A stretch of DNA of 64,000 nucleotides from Dokdonia sp. (GCA_020630915.1 JAHDIF010000005.1:434-64433), one strand, 5' to 3'. Shown: positions 51,849-62,263, counted from the first letter of the stretch. A program made the numbers and translations. Notes: generated by a model from the letters alone, not told the origin.

Positions 51849-52460
51849 ATGTCTGGGTTAATCGGAAAGAAAGTAGGGATGACTAGCATCTTTGACGAGA
51901 ACGGAAAGAACATTCCTTGTACCGTTATAGAAGCAGGTCCTTGCGTAGTTACCCAAGTCAGAACCAAAGAAACTGACGGGTATGAAGCCCTTCAACTTGG
52001 TTTCGATGACGCGAAAAAGGCAAACAAAGCTGCTAGCGGTCACGCTAAAAAGGCAGGTACGGTTGCAAAACGCAAAGTTGTCGAGTTTCAAGGATTTGAA
52101 GGAGAGTTTAAATTAGGAGACGCGATCACTGTAGATCACTTTGAAGAAGGTGAGTTTGTAGATGTATCTGGTACGTCAAAAGGTAAAGGTTTTCAAGGTG
52201 TTGTTAAGCGTCACGGTTTTGCCGGGGTTGGACAAGCAACGCACGGTCAACACAACCGTTTGAGAGCGCCAGGATCTATTGGTGCTGCTTCGTATCCTGC
52301 GCGTGTATTCAAAGGAATGCGTATGGCAGGTCGTATGGGTGGAGATCAAGTGAAAGTGCAAAATTTAAGAGTTTTAAAAGTAGTTGCTGAAAAGAACCTA
52401 CTTGTTGTAAAAGGAGCAATTCCTGGTCACAAAAACGCTTATGTAATCATTGAGAAATAA
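51849..52460 (+). CDS. rplC: 50S ribosomal protein L3
   Basis: 203 aa; starts [20 protein letters not shown] and holds [20 protein letters not shown] followed by [14 protein letters not shown], the extension that reaches the peptidyl-transferase centre. Its stop overlaps rplD by 1 bp (TAATG). Confidence 0.98.
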   Translation: MSGLIGKKVGMTSIFDENGKNIPCTVIEAGPCVVTQVRTKETDGYEALQLGFDDAKKANKAASGHAKKAGTVAKRKVVEFQGFEGEFKLGDAITVDHFEEGEFVDVSGTSKGKGFQGVVKRHGFAGVGQATHGQHNRLRAPGSIGAASYPARVFKGMRMAGRMGGDQVKVQNLRVLKVVAEKNLLVVKGAIPGHKNAYVIIEK

Positions 52461-53089
52461 TGAAAGTAGCTGTTGTAGATATTAAAGGAAAAGAAACAGG
52501 TAGAAAGGCAGACCTTTCTGACGCTGTATTCGCAATAGAGCCTAATAATCATGCGGTTTACTTAGATGTAAAGCAATACTTGGCAAATCAACGTCAAGGA
52601 ACGCATAAGGCAAAAGAAAGAGCAGAGATTGCAGGGTCAACCCGTAAGATTAAAAAACAAAAAGGTACTGGTACGGCTCGTGCTGGTAGTATTAAGTCTG
52701 GTGTATTTAAAGGTGGAGGTAGAATGTTTGGTCCAAGACCTAGAAACTACTCGTTTAAATTGAACAAAGGACTTAAGAGATTAGCGCGTCGTTCTGCACT
52801 TACTATGAAGGCAAATGACAAAGCAATCACTGTTGTAGAAGACTTCAATTTCGAAGCTCCAAAGACCAAAGATTTTATTAATGTTTTAAAGGCATTAGGT
52901 CTTGAGAATAAAAAATCTTTGATAGTGTTGGGAGAGTCAAATAATAACGTATATTTGTCGTCACGCAATTTAAAAGCCTCTGAGGTTGTAACTAGCTCAG
53001 AATTAAGTACTTACAAAATTATGAATGCTAATAATGTTGTTTTACTTGAAGGTTCTTTAGAAGGCATTGAAGCAAATTTAGCTAAATAA
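52460..53089 (+). CDS. rplD: 50S ribosomal protein L4
   Basis: 209 aa; the extended loop [20 protein letters not shown] and [20 protein letters not shown] line the exit tunnel. In E. coli L4 controls its own operon. Here the only terminator-like hairpin of the region lies two genes upstream, before rplC. Confidence 0.97.
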   Translation: MKVAVVDIKGKETGRKADLSDAVFAIEPNNHAVYLDVKQYLANQRQGTHKAKERAEIAGSTRKIKKQKGTGTARAGSIKSGVFKGGGRMFGPRPRNYSFKLNKGLKRLARRSALTMKANDKAITVVEDFNFEAPKTKDFINVLKALGLENKKSLIVLGESNNNVYLSSRNLKASEVVTSSELSTYKIMNANNVVLLEGSLEGIEANLAK

Positions 53090-53095
53090 CGCATC

Positions 53096-53386
53096 ATGAG
53101 TATTTTAATAAAACCTGTGATTACAGAAAAAGCGACAATGGATAGTGAGGTAAATAATCGCTACACATTTGAAGTGAAGAAAACATCGAACAAGGTTGAA
53201 ATTAAGAAAGCGGTAGAAGCTGCTTATGGTGTTTCAGTTGAAAAAGTTCGTACAATTAATGTCCGTCCAAATCGCAAATCTCGTTACACGAAATCTGGGG
53301 TTATTACTGGTAAAACAAATGCTATTAAAAAAGCAATTGTACAGGTGGCGGAAGGTGATACAATAGATTTTTATAACAACATTTAA
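53096..53386 (+). CDS. rplW: 50S ribosomal protein L23
   Basis: 96 aa; ILIKPVITEKATMDSEVNNR and VRTINVRPNRKSRYTKSG fit L23, the tunnel-exit docking site for trigger factor and SRP. The gap to L4 is 6 bp. Confidence 0.97.
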   Translation: MSILIKPVITEKATMDSEVNNRYTFEVKKTSNKVEIKKAVEAAYGVSVEKVRTINVRPNRKSRYTKSGVITGKTNAIKKAIVQVAEGDTIDFYNNI

Positions 53387-53395
53387 GACAAAAAA

Positions 53396-54220
53396 ATGTC
53401 AGTAAGAAAATTAAAACCTATCACTCCTGGGCAGCGATTTAGAGTTGTAAATGGTTTCGACCAGATTACAACTGATAAGCCGGAAAAAAGCCTTTTGGTT
53501 CCGAAAAAACGCTCTGGAGGTAGAAATAATACGGGTAAGATGACAATACGCCAAGTAGGTGGTGGTCATAAGAAAAGATACCGTATTATCGATTTTAAAC
53601 GTAACAAGACAGGTGTGCCTGGTACGGTTGCGTCAATTCAGTATGATCCTAATAGAACTGCATTTATAGCACTTCTTAACTATCAAGATGGTGAGAAGCG
53701 TTATATAATTGCACAAAATGGTCTTCAAGTAGGTCAGAATTTAGTTTCTGGATCTAATGTAGCTCCAGAAATTGGTAATGCTATGCCATTATCAGACATT
53801 CCTTTAGGTACTATAATCTCTTGTATAGAGTTGCGTCCAGGTCAAGGAGCTGTTATGGCTCGTAGTGCCGGTGCATTTGCTCAGTTAATGGCAAGGGATG
53901 GGAAGTTTGCTACAGTGAAGTTGCCATCAGGTGAGACAAGATTGATTCTTGCGACTTGTATGGCTACTATAGGAGCTGTATCAAACAGTGATCATCAATT
54001 GCTTGTGTCTGGTAAAGCAGGTAGAAGTCGTTGGTTAGGTCGTCGTCCACGTGTACGTCCAGTAGTGATGAACCCGGTAGATCACCCAATGGGTGGTGGA
54101 GAAGGGAAGTCTTCTGGAGGACATCCGCGTAATAGAAATGGTGTGCCTGCTAAAGGGTATAGAACACGTTCTAAGACGAAAGCGAGTAATAAATATATTG
54201 TAGAACGTAGAAAGAAATAA
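53396..54220 (+). CDS. rplB: 50S ribosomal protein L2
   Basis: 274 aa; [20 protein letters not shown] and [20 protein letters not shown] are typical. The C-terminal loop reads [15 protein letters not shown], with Met where many bacteria have the second His of HPHGG; the first His is kept. Confidence 0.98.
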   Translation: MSVRKLKPITPGQRFRVVNGFDQITTDKPEKSLLVPKKRSGGRNNTGKMTIRQVGGGHKKRYRIIDFKRNKTGVPGTVASIQYDPNRTAFIALLNYQDGEKRYIIAQNGLQVGQNLVSGSNVAPEIGNAMPLSDIPLGTIISCIELRPGQGAVMARSAGAFAQLMARDGKFATVKLPSGETRLILATCMATIGAVSNSDHQLLVSGKAGRSRWLGRRPRVRPVVMNPVDHPMGGGEGKSSGGHPRNRNGVPAKGYRTRSKTKASNKYIVERRKK

Positions 54221-54226
54221 TAAGAT

Positions 54227-54508
54227 ATGGCACGTTCATTAAAAAAAGGACCTTACGTTCACTATAAATTAGAGAAGAAAGTAGCTGCAAACGTTGCGGG
54301 TAACAAGAAGACAGTGATCAAGACTTGGTCAAGAGCTTCTATGATTACTCCAGACTTTGTTGGTCAAACGATAGCAGTTCATAACGGAAGACAATTTGTT
54401 CCAGTTTATGTAACAGAAAACATGGTAGGGCACAAGTTAGGTGAATTTTCACCTACTCGTTCATACCGTGGTCACGGAGCAGATAAGAAAAATAAAGGTA
54501 AAAAATAA
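54227..54508 (+). CDS. rpsS: 30S ribosomal protein S19
   Basis: 93 aa; starts [18 protein letters not shown] and holds [20 protein letters not shown], then [12 protein letters not shown]. It contacts the 16S 3' domain with S13. Confidence 0.98.
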   Translation: MARSLKKGPYVHYKLEKKVAANVAGNKKTVIKTWSRASMITPDFVGQTIAVHNGRQFVPVYVTENMVGHKLGEFSPTRSYRGHGADKKNKGKK

Positions 54509-54516
54509 CAGAAGTC

Positions 54517-54927
54517 ATGGGAGTTCGTAAAAGAGAAACAGCAGAAGCTCGCAAAGCTGCAAATAAGCAAGTAGCTTTCGCGAAATTGAATAACTGCCCG
54601 ACCTCTCCTCGCAAAATGCGTCTTGTAGCAGATATGATACGTGGTGCAAAAGTGGAGAGAGCACTTCAGTTATTAAAGTTTAGTAATAAGGAAGCATCTC
54701 GTAAAGTTGAGAAGCTTGTTCTTTCTGCCATTGCAAATTGGGAAGCAAAGAATGAAGATGCCAGCCTAGAGGATGCAGATCTTTTTATTAAAGAGATAAA
54801 AGTAGATAGCGGAGCGATGCTTAAGAGGCTTCGTCCAGCACCACAAGGTCGTGCACACAGAATAAGAAAGCGCAGCAATCACGTAACAGTCGTGCTTGGT
54901 GCAAACGATAACACACAAAGCAATTAA
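54517..54927 (+). CDS. rplV: 50S ribosomal protein L22
   Basis: 136 aa; the core reads [20 protein letters not shown] and the beta-hairpin reaching into the exit tunnel contains [20 protein letters not shown]. At codons 20-24 (VAFAKLN) the DNA holds AGCTTTCGCGAAATT, a palindrome copy with its right end altered. It is the only trace of the motif inside a ribosomal protein gene of the window. Confidence 0.97.
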   Translation: MGVRKRETAEARKAANKQVAFAKLNNCPTSPRKMRLVADMIRGAKVERALQLLKFSNKEASRKVEKLVLSAIANWEAKNEDASLEDADLFIKEIKVDSGAMLKRLRPAPQGRAHRIRKRSNHVTVVLGANDNTQSN

Positions 54928-54931
54928 TTAG

Positions 54932-55648
54932 ATGGGACAGAAGACAAATCCAATCGGGAATCGCCTAGGTATCATTAGAGGTTGGGAATCCAACTGGTAC
55001 GGAGGCAACGACTACGGTGATAAACTTGCCGAAGACGACAAGATTAGACGTTATATTCACGCTCGTTTAAGTAAAGCTAGTGTGTCAAGAGTAATCATAG
55101 AGCGTACTCTTAAACTTGTAACCGTTACTATCACTACGGCTAGACCTGGTATTATTATCGGAAAAGCTGGTCAAGAGGTAGACAAGTTAAAAGAAGAGCT
55201 TAAAAAGATTACAGATAAAGAAGTACAAATTAATATTCACGAGATCAAACGACCAGAATTGGATGCCCATCTGGTAGCAGCGAGTGTCGCTCGTCAGATT
55301 GAAGGACGAATCTCCTTCAGACGTGCGATTAAAATGGCAATTGCTGCAGCAATGCGTATGAACTGTGAAGGTATTAAGATCCAGATTTCTGGACGTTTGA
55401 ATGGTGCTGAAATGGCACGTTCTGAGTCTTATAAAGATGGTCGTATTCCTTTATCAACATTTAGAGCCGATATTGATTATGCTTTAGTTGAGGCGCATAC
55501 TACGTATGGTCGTTTAGGTATTAAAGTGTGGATCATGAAAGGTGAAGTATATGGCAAGAGAGAACTTTCTCCTTTAGTAGGCTTACAAAAGAAGGCTGGT
55601 AAAGGTGGTGGTCGTAAGGATAACCGCGGAAGAGGTCGTAGAAAGTAA
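54932..55648 (+). CDS. rpsC: 30S ribosomal protein S3
   Basis: 238 aa with an N-terminal type II KH domain ([20 protein letters not shown]) and the C-terminal [20 protein letters not shown] part that lines the mRNA entry channel. The tail is basic ([19 protein letters not shown]). Confidence 0.98.
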   Translation: MGQKTNPIGNRLGIIRGWESNWYGGNDYGDKLAEDDKIRRYIHARLSKASVSRVIIERTLKLVTVTITTARPGIIIGKAGQEVDKLKEELKKITDKEVQINIHEIKRPELDAHLVAASVARQIEGRISFRRAIKMAIAAAMRMNCEGIKIQISGRLNGAEMARSESYKDGRIPLSTFRADIDYALVEAHTTYGRLGIKVWIMKGEVYGKRELSPLVGLQKKAGKGGGRKDNRGRGRRK

Positions 55649-55669
55649 TCTTAAAAAGAAACAGAAAAC

Positions 55670-56092
55670 ATGTTACAGCCTAAGAAAACAAAATTTCGAA
55701 AGCAGCAGAAGGGACGTATGAAAGGTCTTTCTCAAAGAGGACATACGCTTTCAAATGGAACCTTTGGAATTAAGTCTACAGACTCTAATTTCATCACTGC
55801 TCGTCAGATAGAAGCAGCTCGTATTGCAGCTACACGTTACATGAAAAGGGAAGGTCAATTATGGATCAAAATATTCCCGGATAAGCCTATCACAAAGAAG
55901 CCTTTAGAGGTACGTATGGGTAAAGGTAAAGGTGCAGTTGAGTATTGGGCGGCAGTAGTAAAACCAGGAAGAATATTATTTGAAGTAGGTGGAGTGCCGG
56001 AGCCAGTGGCTAAAGAAGCACTTAGACTTGCAGCTCAAAAGCTCCCTGTAAGAACAAAATACATTGTAGCTAGAGATTTTTCAGCTGAATAA
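55670..56092 (+). CDS. rplP: 50S ribosomal protein L16
   Basis: 140 aa; starts [19 protein letters not shown] and contains [20 protein letters not shown] and [20 protein letters not shown]. It lies at the A-site tRNA elbow of the large subunit. Confidence 0.98.
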   Translation: MLQPKKTKFRKQQKGRMKGLSQRGHTLSNGTFGIKSTDSNFITARQIEAARIAATRYMKREGQLWIKIFPDKPITKKPLEVRMGKGKGAVEYWAAVVKPGRILFEVGGVPEPVAKEALRLAAQKLPVRTKYIVARDFSAE

Positions 56093-56103
56093 ATTTTAAG
56101 AAA

Positions 56104-56292
56104 ATGAAACAATCAGAGGTAAAAGGATTATCTGTAGCAGAATTACAAGAAGAACTTGGAAAAGCTAGAAGATCATATTCAGATCTAAAAATGGCTCATA
56201 CCATTTCTCCATTAGAGAATCCTATTCAGTTACGAGGATTGCGTCGTACTGTCGCTAGATTAGCAACTGAATTAACTAAAAGAGAACAATAA
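56104..56292 (+). CDS. rpmC: 50S ribosomal protein L29
   Basis: 62 aa, two long helices; [20 protein letters not shown] and [19 protein letters not shown] are diagnostic. Confidence 0.96.
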   Translation: MKQSEVKGLSVAELQEELGKARRSYSDLKMAHTISPLENPIQLRGLRRTVARLATELTKREQ

Positions 56293-56303
56293 CTCTGCTA
56301 AAG

Positions 56304-56561
56304 ATGGAAAAAAGAAATTTAAGAAAAGAGCGTATAGGTGTAGTAACCAGCAACAAAATGCAGAAGTCTATTGTTGTCGCAGAGGTTAAGAAAGTAAAGC
56401 ACCCTATGTACGGAAAGTTCGTTTTAAAAACGAAGAAGTATGTAGCGCACGACGAAACAAATGACTGCAACGAAGGAGATACAGTTAGGATTATGGAAAC
56501 TCGTCCTATGAGTAAATCCAAGTGTTGGAGATTAGTAGAAATCATAGAAAGAGCTAAGTAA
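56304..56561 (+). CDS. rpsQ: 30S ribosomal protein S17
   Basis: 85 aa OB-fold protein; [20 protein letters not shown] and [19 protein letters not shown] are typical. Its stop overlaps the rplN start by 1 bp. Confidence 0.97.
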   Translation: MEKRNLRKERIGVVTSNKMQKSIVVAEVKKVKHPMYGKFVLKTKKYVAHDETNDCNEGDTVRIMETRPMSKSKCWRLVEIIERAK

Positions 56562-56929
56562 TGTTACAGCAAGAATCAAGATTAAAAGTAGCAGATAACA
56601 CAGGTGCAAAAGAAGTTTTGACTATTCGTGTGTTGGGAGGTACTAAAAGAAGATATGCTTCTGTAGGAGATAAAATAGTTGTTTCTGTTAAAGATGCTAC
56701 TCCTAACGGTCAAGTAAAGAAAGGTGCGGTTTCTACTGCAGTAGTAGTGCGTACTAAGAAAGAAGTGCGTCGTCCAGATGGATCTTATATCCGTTTTGAT
56801 GATAACGCTTGTGTTCTTTTAAACGCTCAAGGTGAAATGCGCGGTACACGTGTGTTTGGTCCTGTAGCGAGAGAACTTCGTGATAAGCAATTCATGAAGA
56901 TTGTATCATTAGCGCCAGAGGTGCTTTAA
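56561..56929 (+). CDS. rplN: 50S ribosomal protein L14
   Basis: 122 aa; [20 protein letters not shown] and [20 protein letters not shown] are diagnostic. It forms an intersubunit bridge. Confidence 0.98.
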   Translation: MLQQESRLKVADNTGAKEVLTIRVLGGTKRRYASVGDKIVVSVKDATPNGQVKKGAVSTAVVVRTKKEVRRPDGSYIRFDDNACVLLNAQGEMRGTRVFGPVARELRDKQFMKIVSLAPEVL

Positions 56930-56939
56930 TACATTTAAG

Positions 56940-57251
56940 ATGACAAAGCTTAAGATAAAAACTGGAGATACTGTACGAGTAATTGCTGGAGACCATAAAG
57001 GTCAGGAAGGTAAAGTTGTAAAAGTACTTATCGAAAAGAATAAGGCTATCGTTGAGGGCGTAAATATGGTGAAGAAGCACGAGAAACCAAGTGCGGCTAA
57101 CCCTCAAGGTGGTATAAAGGAAAAGGAAGCGCCGCTTCAAATCTCTAACCTATCTTTAGTAGATGGGAATGGAAAGTCTACAAGAGTAGGGTACCGTATG
57201 GAAGGAGATAAGAAAGTACGCTTTGCAAAAACAACAAACGAAATTATATAG
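56940..57251 (+). CDS. rplX: 50S ribosomal protein L24
   Basis: 103 aa; the KOW motif [20 protein letters not shown] starts the protein, followed by [20 protein letters not shown]. It is an assembly initiator of the 50S subunit. Confidence 0.97.
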   Translation: MTKLKIKTGDTVRVIAGDHKGQEGKVVKVLIEKNKAIVEGVNMVKKHEKPSAANPQGGIKEKEAPLQISNLSLVDGNGKSTRVGYRMEGDKKVRFAKTTNEII

Positions 57252-57253
57252 TC

Positions 57254-57805
57254 ATGGGATACGTACCAAGATTAAAGCAAGAGTTTAAAGATCGCGTTAC
57301 GCCTGCTCTTATAGAGGAGTTTGGCTACAAGAACGTTATGCAGGTTCCTACACTTAATAAGATCGTTGTATCTAGAGGTGTTGGTGCGGCTGTGGCAGAT
57401 AAGAAACTTGTGGAAAACGCAGTTGATGAATTAACACTTATCACTGGTCAAAAAGCAGTATCGACTATTTCTAAGAAAGATGTCGCTACGTTTAAGCTTC
57501 GTAAGGGTATGCCTATTGGAGCAAAAGTAACATTAAGAGGAGAGCGTATGTATGAGTTTTTAGATAGACTCATCACATCTGCATTGCCACGAGTTCGTGA
57601 TTTTAATGGTATTGAAGCTTCTGGTTTTGATGGAAGAGGTAACTACAATATGGGAGTTACAGAGCAAATTATTTTTCCTGAGATCAATATTGATCGTATT
57701 AAGAAGATAGACGGTATGAATATTACCTTTGAAACTTCTGCAGGAACAGATAAAGAAGCAAAATCATTATTAACGGAACTAGGTTTACCTTTTAAAAAGA
57801 ATTAA
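57254..57805 (+). CDS. rplE: 50S ribosomal protein L5
   Basis: 183 aa 5S rRNA-binding protein; starts [20 protein letters not shown] and contains [20 protein letters not shown] and [20 protein letters not shown]. Confidence 0.98.
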   Translation: MGYVPRLKQEFKDRVTPALIEEFGYKNVMQVPTLNKIVVSRGVGAAVADKKLVENAVDELTLITGQKAVSTISKKDVATFKLRKGMPIGAKVTLRGERMYEFLDRLITSALPRVRDFNGIEASGFDGRGNYNMGVTEQIIFPEINIDRIKKIDGMNITFETSAGTDKEAKSLLTELGLPFKKN

Positions 57806-57807
57806 TT

Positions 57808-58077
57808 ATGGCTAAAGAATCAATGAAAGCCCGCGAGGTGAAAAGAGCAAAAATGGTTGAGAAGTATGCTGAGAAACGTAAAGCTTTAAAAGAAGCTGGT
57901 GATTACGAAGCATTACAGAAATTACCGAAGAACGCATCACCTATTCGCAAGCACAACCGTTGCAAGTTAACGGGTCGTCCTAAAGGGTATATGAGACAGT
58001 TTGGTATCTCTCGTGTTATGTTTCGTGAGATGGCTAATAAAGGTCTTATTCCAGGAGTGAGAAAAGCTAGCTGGTAA
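57808..58077 (+). CDS. rpsN: 30S ribosomal protein S14, zinc-free form
   Basis: 89 aa. [20 protein letters not shown] and [20 protein letters not shown] identify S14. Only one cysteine is present, so the zinc-binding CxxC pairs of the short form are absent and this is the long, zinc-independent type. Confidence 0.97.
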   Translation: MAKESMKAREVKRAKMVEKYAEKRKALKEAGDYEALQKLPKNASPIRKHNRCKLTGRPKGYMRQFGISRVMFREMANKGLIPGVRKASW

Positions 58078-58097
58078 CATAGTATAAACTGGAGGAA

Positions 58098-58132
58098 GGT
58101 TTTGCTTTAAGCTTTCGCGAAAGCGGAAAACC
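58098..58132. repeat. Hairpin with iterated palindrome between rpsN and rpsH
   Basis: The perfect palindrome copy (58111-58124) is enclosed by GGTTTT (58098-58103) and AAAACC (58127-58132), giving a two-part stem of 7 and 6 bp in the 74-bp rpsN-rpsH gap. No T run follows, so it would be an RNA structure or DNA site rather than a terminator. Confidence 0.75.
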
Positions 58133-58151
58133 ACCCCCGAAACACAAATAA

Positions 58152-58550
58152 ATGAATACAGATCCAATTGCAGATTATCTAACTAGAGTTAGAAACGCTG
58201 CCGCAGCAAACCACAGAGTCGTTGAGATTCCTGCATCTAACCTTAAAAAGGAGATGACAAAAATCTTATTTGACCAAGGTTACATCTTAAGTTACAAGTT
58301 TGAGCCAGGTAAGGCTCAAGACACGATCAAGATTGCTTTAAAGTATGATCGTACGACAAAAGAGTCGGTAATAAGAGATATTCAAAGAATAAGTAAACCT
58401 GGTTTACGTAAATACGCATCTTCAACAGAAATACCTCGTGTATTGAATGGGCTTGGAATTGCAATCGTGTCTACTTCTAAAGGAGTAATGACAGGAAAGC
58501 AAGCACAACAGCACAATGTAGGAGGGGAAGTACTTTGTTACGTTTACTAA
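58152..58550 (+). CDS. rpsH: 30S ribosomal protein S8
   Basis: 132 aa; starts NTDPIADYLTRVRNAAAANH and ends with GIAIVSTSKGVMTGKQAQQH plus GGEVLCYVY. In E. coli S8 is the translational regulator of the spc operon; here rpsH follows a structured gap. Confidence 0.98.
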   Translation: MNTDPIADYLTRVRNAAAANHRVVEIPASNLKKEMTKILFDQGYILSYKFEPGKAQDTIKIALKYDRTTKESVIRDIQRISKPGLRKYASSTEIPRVLNGLGIAIVSTSKGVMTGKQAQQHNVGGEVLCYVY

Positions 58551-58570
58551 TCAGTTAAAGAGATAAGGAA

Positions 58571-59113
58571 ATGTCAAGAATAGGAAATAACCCAATCACA
58601 GTGCCAGAAGGCGTTACCGTAAGCATAGCTGACGGTGTAGTGACTGTAAAAGGAAAGTTAGGAGAGCTTACTCAAGAAGTGTCTGGTGTAGATGTAAAGT
58701 TGGAAGACGGTACATTAACACTTACGCGTCCTAACGATAAGAAAGATGTAAGAGCAAAACACGGTTTATATCGTGCGCTACTTAATAATATGATACACGG
58801 TGTAGCCACTGGATGGTCTAAGGAATTAGAGCTTGTTGGGGTTGGATATCGTGCTAGTAATCAAGGAAACAAATTAGATTTAGCTGTTGGTTTTTCTCAC
58901 AATATTGTTTTGGACATCGCTCCAGAAGTAAAAGTTGAGACGGTTTCTGAAAAAGGAAAGAATCCAATAATTAAGTTAAGTTCTTTTGACAAGCAATTGG
59001 TAGGTGCTGTAGCTGCAAAAATACGTGCCTTCCGCAAGCCAGAACCTTATAAAGGGAAAGGAATTAAGTTTGTAGGAGAAGAGATAAGAAGAAAAGCAGG
59101 TAAATCTGCATAA
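58571..59113 (+). CDS. rplF: 50S ribosomal protein L6
   Basis: 180 aa, two similar alpha/beta domains; SRIGNNPITVPEGVTVSIAD at the start and the KPEPYKGKGIKFVGEEIRRK signature at the C-terminus. Confidence 0.98.
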   Translation: MSRIGNNPITVPEGVTVSIADGVVTVKGKLGELTQEVSGVDVKLEDGTLTLTRPNDKKDVRAKHGLYRALLNNMIHGVATGWSKELELVGVGYRASNQGNKLDLAVGFSHNIVLDIAPEVKVETVSEKGKNPIIKLSSFDKQLVGAVAAKIRAFRKPEPYKGKGIKFVGEEIRRKAGKSA

Positions 59114-59123
59114 TACATAGGAT

Positions 59124-59477
59124 ATGGCATTATCAAAAAGTGAAAAGAGAAATAGAATTCATTTAAGAATTCGTAAGACTATTTCTGGAACTGCAGAGCG
59201 CCCTAGACTCTGTGTATTTAGAAGTAATAAAGAAATTTACGCACAACTTGTGGATGATTTAAGCGGTAAGACTGTTCTTGCAGCTTCAAGCAGAGACAAA
59301 GGAATTGCGGGTGACGGAAGTAAAACTGAAGTTGCAAAACTAGTTGGAAAAGCGATTGCTGAGAAAGCTACTAAAAAAGGTGTTGAAACTGTTGTTTTTG
59401 ACAGAGGTGGATACCTGTATCACGGAAGAGTAAAACAACTTGCCGAAGGAGCAAGAGAAGGAGGACTTAAATTCTAA
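59124..59477 (+). CDS. rplR: 50S ribosomal protein L18
   Basis: 117 aa 5S rRNA-binding protein; [20 protein letters not shown] and [20 protein letters not shown] are typical. The gap to rpsE is 7 bp. Confidence 0.97.
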   Translation: MALSKSEKRNRIHLRIRKTISGTAERPRLCVFRSNKEIYAQLVDDLSGKTVLAASSRDKGIAGDGSKTEVAKLVGKAIAEKATKKGVETVVFDRGGYLYHGRVKQLAEGAREGGLKF

Positions 59478-59484
59478 AGAAATT

Positions 59485-60009
59485 ATGTATCAAGATTATA
59501 AAAACGTAGAGCTAGTAAAACCTAGTGGTTTAGAACTTAAGGATCGTCTAGTAGGAGTGCAACGTGTTACTAAAGTAACTAAGGGAGGTAGAGCATTTGG
59601 ATTTTCTGCTATCGTAGTTGTAGGAGACGAGAATGGTGTAGTTGGACAAGGATTGGGTAAATCTAAAGAAGTTGCATCTGCTATTGCAAAAGCAGTTGAA
59701 GATGCTAAGAAAAATTTAGTACGTATTCCTCTTAATAAAGCAACGATACCTCACGAGCAAAAAGGTAAATATGGTGGTGCGAGAGTATTACTTATGCCAG
59801 CTGCAGCGGGTACAGGAGTAATTGCTGGTGGTGCTATTCGTGCAGTATTAGAATCAGTAGGTATACATGATGTACTTTCTAAGAATCAAGGGTCTTCTAA
59901 CCCACATAATGTGGTAAAAGCTACTTTTGATGCTTTATTAAGACTTAGAAGTGCTGAGCAAGTTGCTAAGCAACGTGGTATCTCACTAGAAAAAGTATTT
60001 AAAGGATAA
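59485..60009 (+). CDS. rpsE: 30S ribosomal protein S5
   Basis: 174 aa from the ATG at 59485 ([20 protein letters not shown]), the normal flavobacterial start; an earlier ATG at 59440 lies inside rplR. The double-stranded-RNA-binding part holds [20 protein letters not shown] and the S5 signature continues with [10 protein letters not shown] and [20 protein letters not shown]. Confidence 0.97.
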   Translation: MYQDYKNVELVKPSGLELKDRLVGVQRVTKVTKGGRAFGFSAIVVVGDENGVVGQGLGKSKEVASAIAKAVEDAKKNLVRIPLNKATIPHEQKGKYGGARVLLMPAAAGTGVIAGGAIRAVLESVGIHDVLSKNQGSSNPHNVVKATFDALLRLRSAEQVAKQRGISLEKVFKG

Positions 60010-60020
60010 ATAATATAAAC

Positions 60021-60200
60021 ATGGCAAAGATCAAAGTAACAAAGGTGCGCAGCGCAATTAATCGTCCTGTAGACCAGAAAAGAACTTTAGAAGCTCTTGG
60101 ATTAAGAAAGATTGGCCAGGTTAAGGAGCACGATAATACTCCTAATATCCTTGGTATGATAAATAAAGTAAGTCATTTAGTTTCTGTAGAAGAAGCTTAA
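60021..60200 (+). CDS. rpmD: 50S ribosomal protein L30
   Basis: 59 aa, ATG at 60021 and TAA at 60198-60200. Reads AKIKVTKVRSAINRPVDQKR, then TLEALGLRKIGQVKEHDNTP and GMINKVSHLV, the complete L30 pattern. It lies 11 bp after rpsE and 13 bp before rplO, the standard spc order. Confidence 0.96.
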   Translation: MAKIKVTKVRSAINRPVDQKRTLEALGLRKIGQVKEHDNTPNILGMINKVSHLVSVEEA

Positions 60201-60213
60201 ATAAAAATAAGAG

Positions 60214-60666
60214 ATGAATTTAAGTAACTTACGACCTGCAAAAGGTTCGGTTAAAAAGAATGATAGTCGTCGTGGACGCGGTGAGGCTACTGGTAACGGT
60301 GGTACTGCTGGTCGTGGTCACAAAGGACAAAAGTCTCGTTCTGGATATTCTAAGAAGTTAGGTTTCGAAGGTGGGCAAATGCCATTACAACGTCGTGTGC
60401 CTAAATTTGGTTTTACAAATGTAAATCGTAAAGAGTACACAGGAGTAAATTTAGATACATTACAAGAGTACGTAGACGCTGGTCGAATTAAAGATGAAGT
60501 GACTATGGAAGTTCTTGTAGAAAATAGATTAGCTCGTAAGAACGATTTAGTTAAAATATTAGGAAGAGGTGAGCTTAAAGCGAAATTAAAAGTGACTGCT
60601 CATAAATTTACTGCATCTGCACAGAAAGCTGTTGAGGCTGTCGGAGGAGAAGCTGTAACTCTTTAA
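60214..60666 (+). CDS. rplO: 50S ribosomal protein L15
   Basis: 150 aa; the Gly/Arg-rich start (RPAKGSVKKNDSRRGRGEAT, GRGHKGQKSRSGYSKKLGFE) leads to a globular C-terminal domain. It is followed by secY after 14 bp. Confidence 0.97.
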   Translation: MNLSNLRPAKGSVKKNDSRRGRGEATGNGGTAGRGHKGQKSRSGYSKKLGFEGGQMPLQRRVPKFGFTNVNRKEYTGVNLDTLQEYVDAGRIKDEVTMEVLVENRLARKNDLVKILGRGELKAKLKVTAHKFTASAQKAVEAVGGEAVTL

Positions 60667-60680
60667 TTAATATTTACAGG

Positions 60681-62030
60681 ATGAAATTTATAGAAACAAT
60701 TAAAAATATCTGGAAGATTGATGAGTTGAAAAACAGAATTCTGTTGACACTCACGCTTCTTCTTGTATATAGATTTGGTGCACAAGTAGTGCTTCCCGGT
60801 GTGGACGCTTCTAAACTTGGTAGCTTTGCTGCTAACTTTGAAGGTGGTCTAGGGGGGTTACTTAATGCTTTTACAGGAGGTGCTTTTTCTAATGCATCAG
60901 TTTTTGCATTAGGAATTATGCCGTACATATCTGCTTCTATTGTGGTGCAGTTAATGGGTATTGCCATTCCTTATTTACAGAAGCTTCAGAAGGAAGGAGA
61001 AAGTGGAAGACGAAAGATCAATCAAATCACACGTTGGTTAACAATAGGTATTTGTTTGTTACAAGCGCCAGGTTATCTAGCCGCACTTCCTTCATTAGGA
61101 GTGCCTACGGAGGCTTTTGTGTTAGGTTTAACACCTACTTTTTATATTTCTTCTGTATTAATTCTTGTGACAGGTTGTGTATTTGCAATGTGGTTAGGAG
61201 AGAAAATTACAGACAAAGGTATTGGTAACGGTATTTCTCTACTTATTATGGTAGGTATTATTGCGACAATGCCCTTATCATTTGTTCAGGAATGGGTCGC
61301 CAGAGTAACGGAGTCTAATGGAGGTCTTATTATGATCTTAATAGAGTTAGTTGTTTGGTTTGTAATTATACTTCTTTGTATTTTCCTAGTGATGGCAGTT
61401 CGTCAGATACCAGTATCTTACGCTAGAAGAACGGCCTCTGGAGCTTATGAGAAAAATGTTTTTGGAAACAGACAGTACATCCCATTAAAGTTAAATGCTT
61501 CTGGGGTAATGCCTATAATTTTCGCGCAAGCTATTATGTTTGTACCTGGATTAATTGGAGGCGCTAGTTTTCTCGAAAACACAGGAGCTGGCGCGTGGTT
61601 ACAAACTAACTTCAGTAATATTTTTGGTTTTTGGTATAATCTTGTATTCGGGTTATTAATTATAATTTTTACGTATTTCTATACGGCTATTACAGTTCCT
61701 ACCAACAAAATGGCAGATGATTTAAAAAGAAGTGGTGGTTTTATCGCTGGTATTAGACCAGGGACGGAAACTGCAGAGTACTTGGACAAAATTATGTCAC
61801 AGATTACATTACCGGGATCGATATTTCTTGCTCTCATTGCTATTTTTCCTGCTATTGCAGTGAATGTATTAGGTATGCAGCAGGGATGGGCATTGTTTTA
61901 TGGAGGTACATCTTTACTTATTATGGTTGGTGTGGCAATAGATACAATGCAACAAGTAAATTCTTACTTGTTAAACAGGCATTATGACGGTCTTATGAAA
62001 TCGGGTAAAAATCGTAAAGCAGTAGCATAA
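60681..62030 (+). CDS. secY: Protein translocase subunit SecY
   Basis: 449 aa with ten membrane helices forming the protein-conducting channel. Diagnostic stretches are [36 protein letters not shown] (plug-proximal region), [14 protein letters not shown] and [20 protein letters not shown]. Its stop overlaps infA by 1 bp. The usual adk and map genes between secY and infA are absent. Confidence 0.98.
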   Translation: MKFIETIKNIWKIDELKNRILLTLTLLLVYRFGAQVVLPGVDASKLGSFAANFEGGLGGLLNAFTGGAFSNASVFALGIMPYISASIVVQLMGIAIPYLQKLQKEGESGRRKINQITRWLTIGICLLQAPGYLAALPSLGVPTEAFVLGLTPTFYISSVLILVTGCVFAMWLGEKITDKGIGNGISLLIMVGIIATMPLSFVQEWVARVTESNGGLIMILIELVVWFVIILLCIFLVMAVRQIPVSYARRTASGAYEKNVFGNRQYIPLKLNASGVMPIIFAQAIMFVPGLIGGASFLENTGAGAWLQTNFSNIFGFWYNLVFGLLIIIFTYFYTAITVPTNKMADDLKRSGGFIAGIRPGTETAEYLDKIMSQITLPGSIFLALIAIFPAIAVNVLGMQQGWALFYGGTSLLIMVGVAIDTMQQVNSYLLNRHYDGLMKSGKNRKAVA

Positions 62031-62245
62031 TGGCAAAGCAAGCAGCAATAGAACAAGACGGTTCCATCATAGAGGCTTTATCTAACGCAATGTTTAGAGT
62101 AGAGTTAGAAAATGGTCACGTAGTAACCGCACATATATCAGGTAAGATGCGTATGCATTATATTAAGTTATTACCTGGAGACAAAGTAAAATTAGAAATG
62201 AGTCCTTACGATCTAACGAAGGCTCGTATAACATACCGTTATTAA
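62030..62245 (+). CDS. infA: Translation initiation factor IF-1
   Basis: 71 aa single OB-fold protein; [20 protein letters not shown] and [20 protein letters not shown] are typical. It occupies the A site during initiation. It overlaps the secY stop by 1 bp. Confidence 0.97.
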   Translation: MAKQAAIEQDGSIIEALSNAMFRVELENGHVVTAHISGKMRMHYIKLLPGDKVKLEMSPYDLTKARITYRY

Positions 62246-62263
62246 CGGTTTAATAGCTTTATT

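Noticed and set aside
1019-58124. The 14-bp palindrome as a parS partition site.
   Set aside because: Classical parS has a CACGTG-centred core; this motif is CGCG-centred, is not clustered near one locus, and no parAB genes are nearby.
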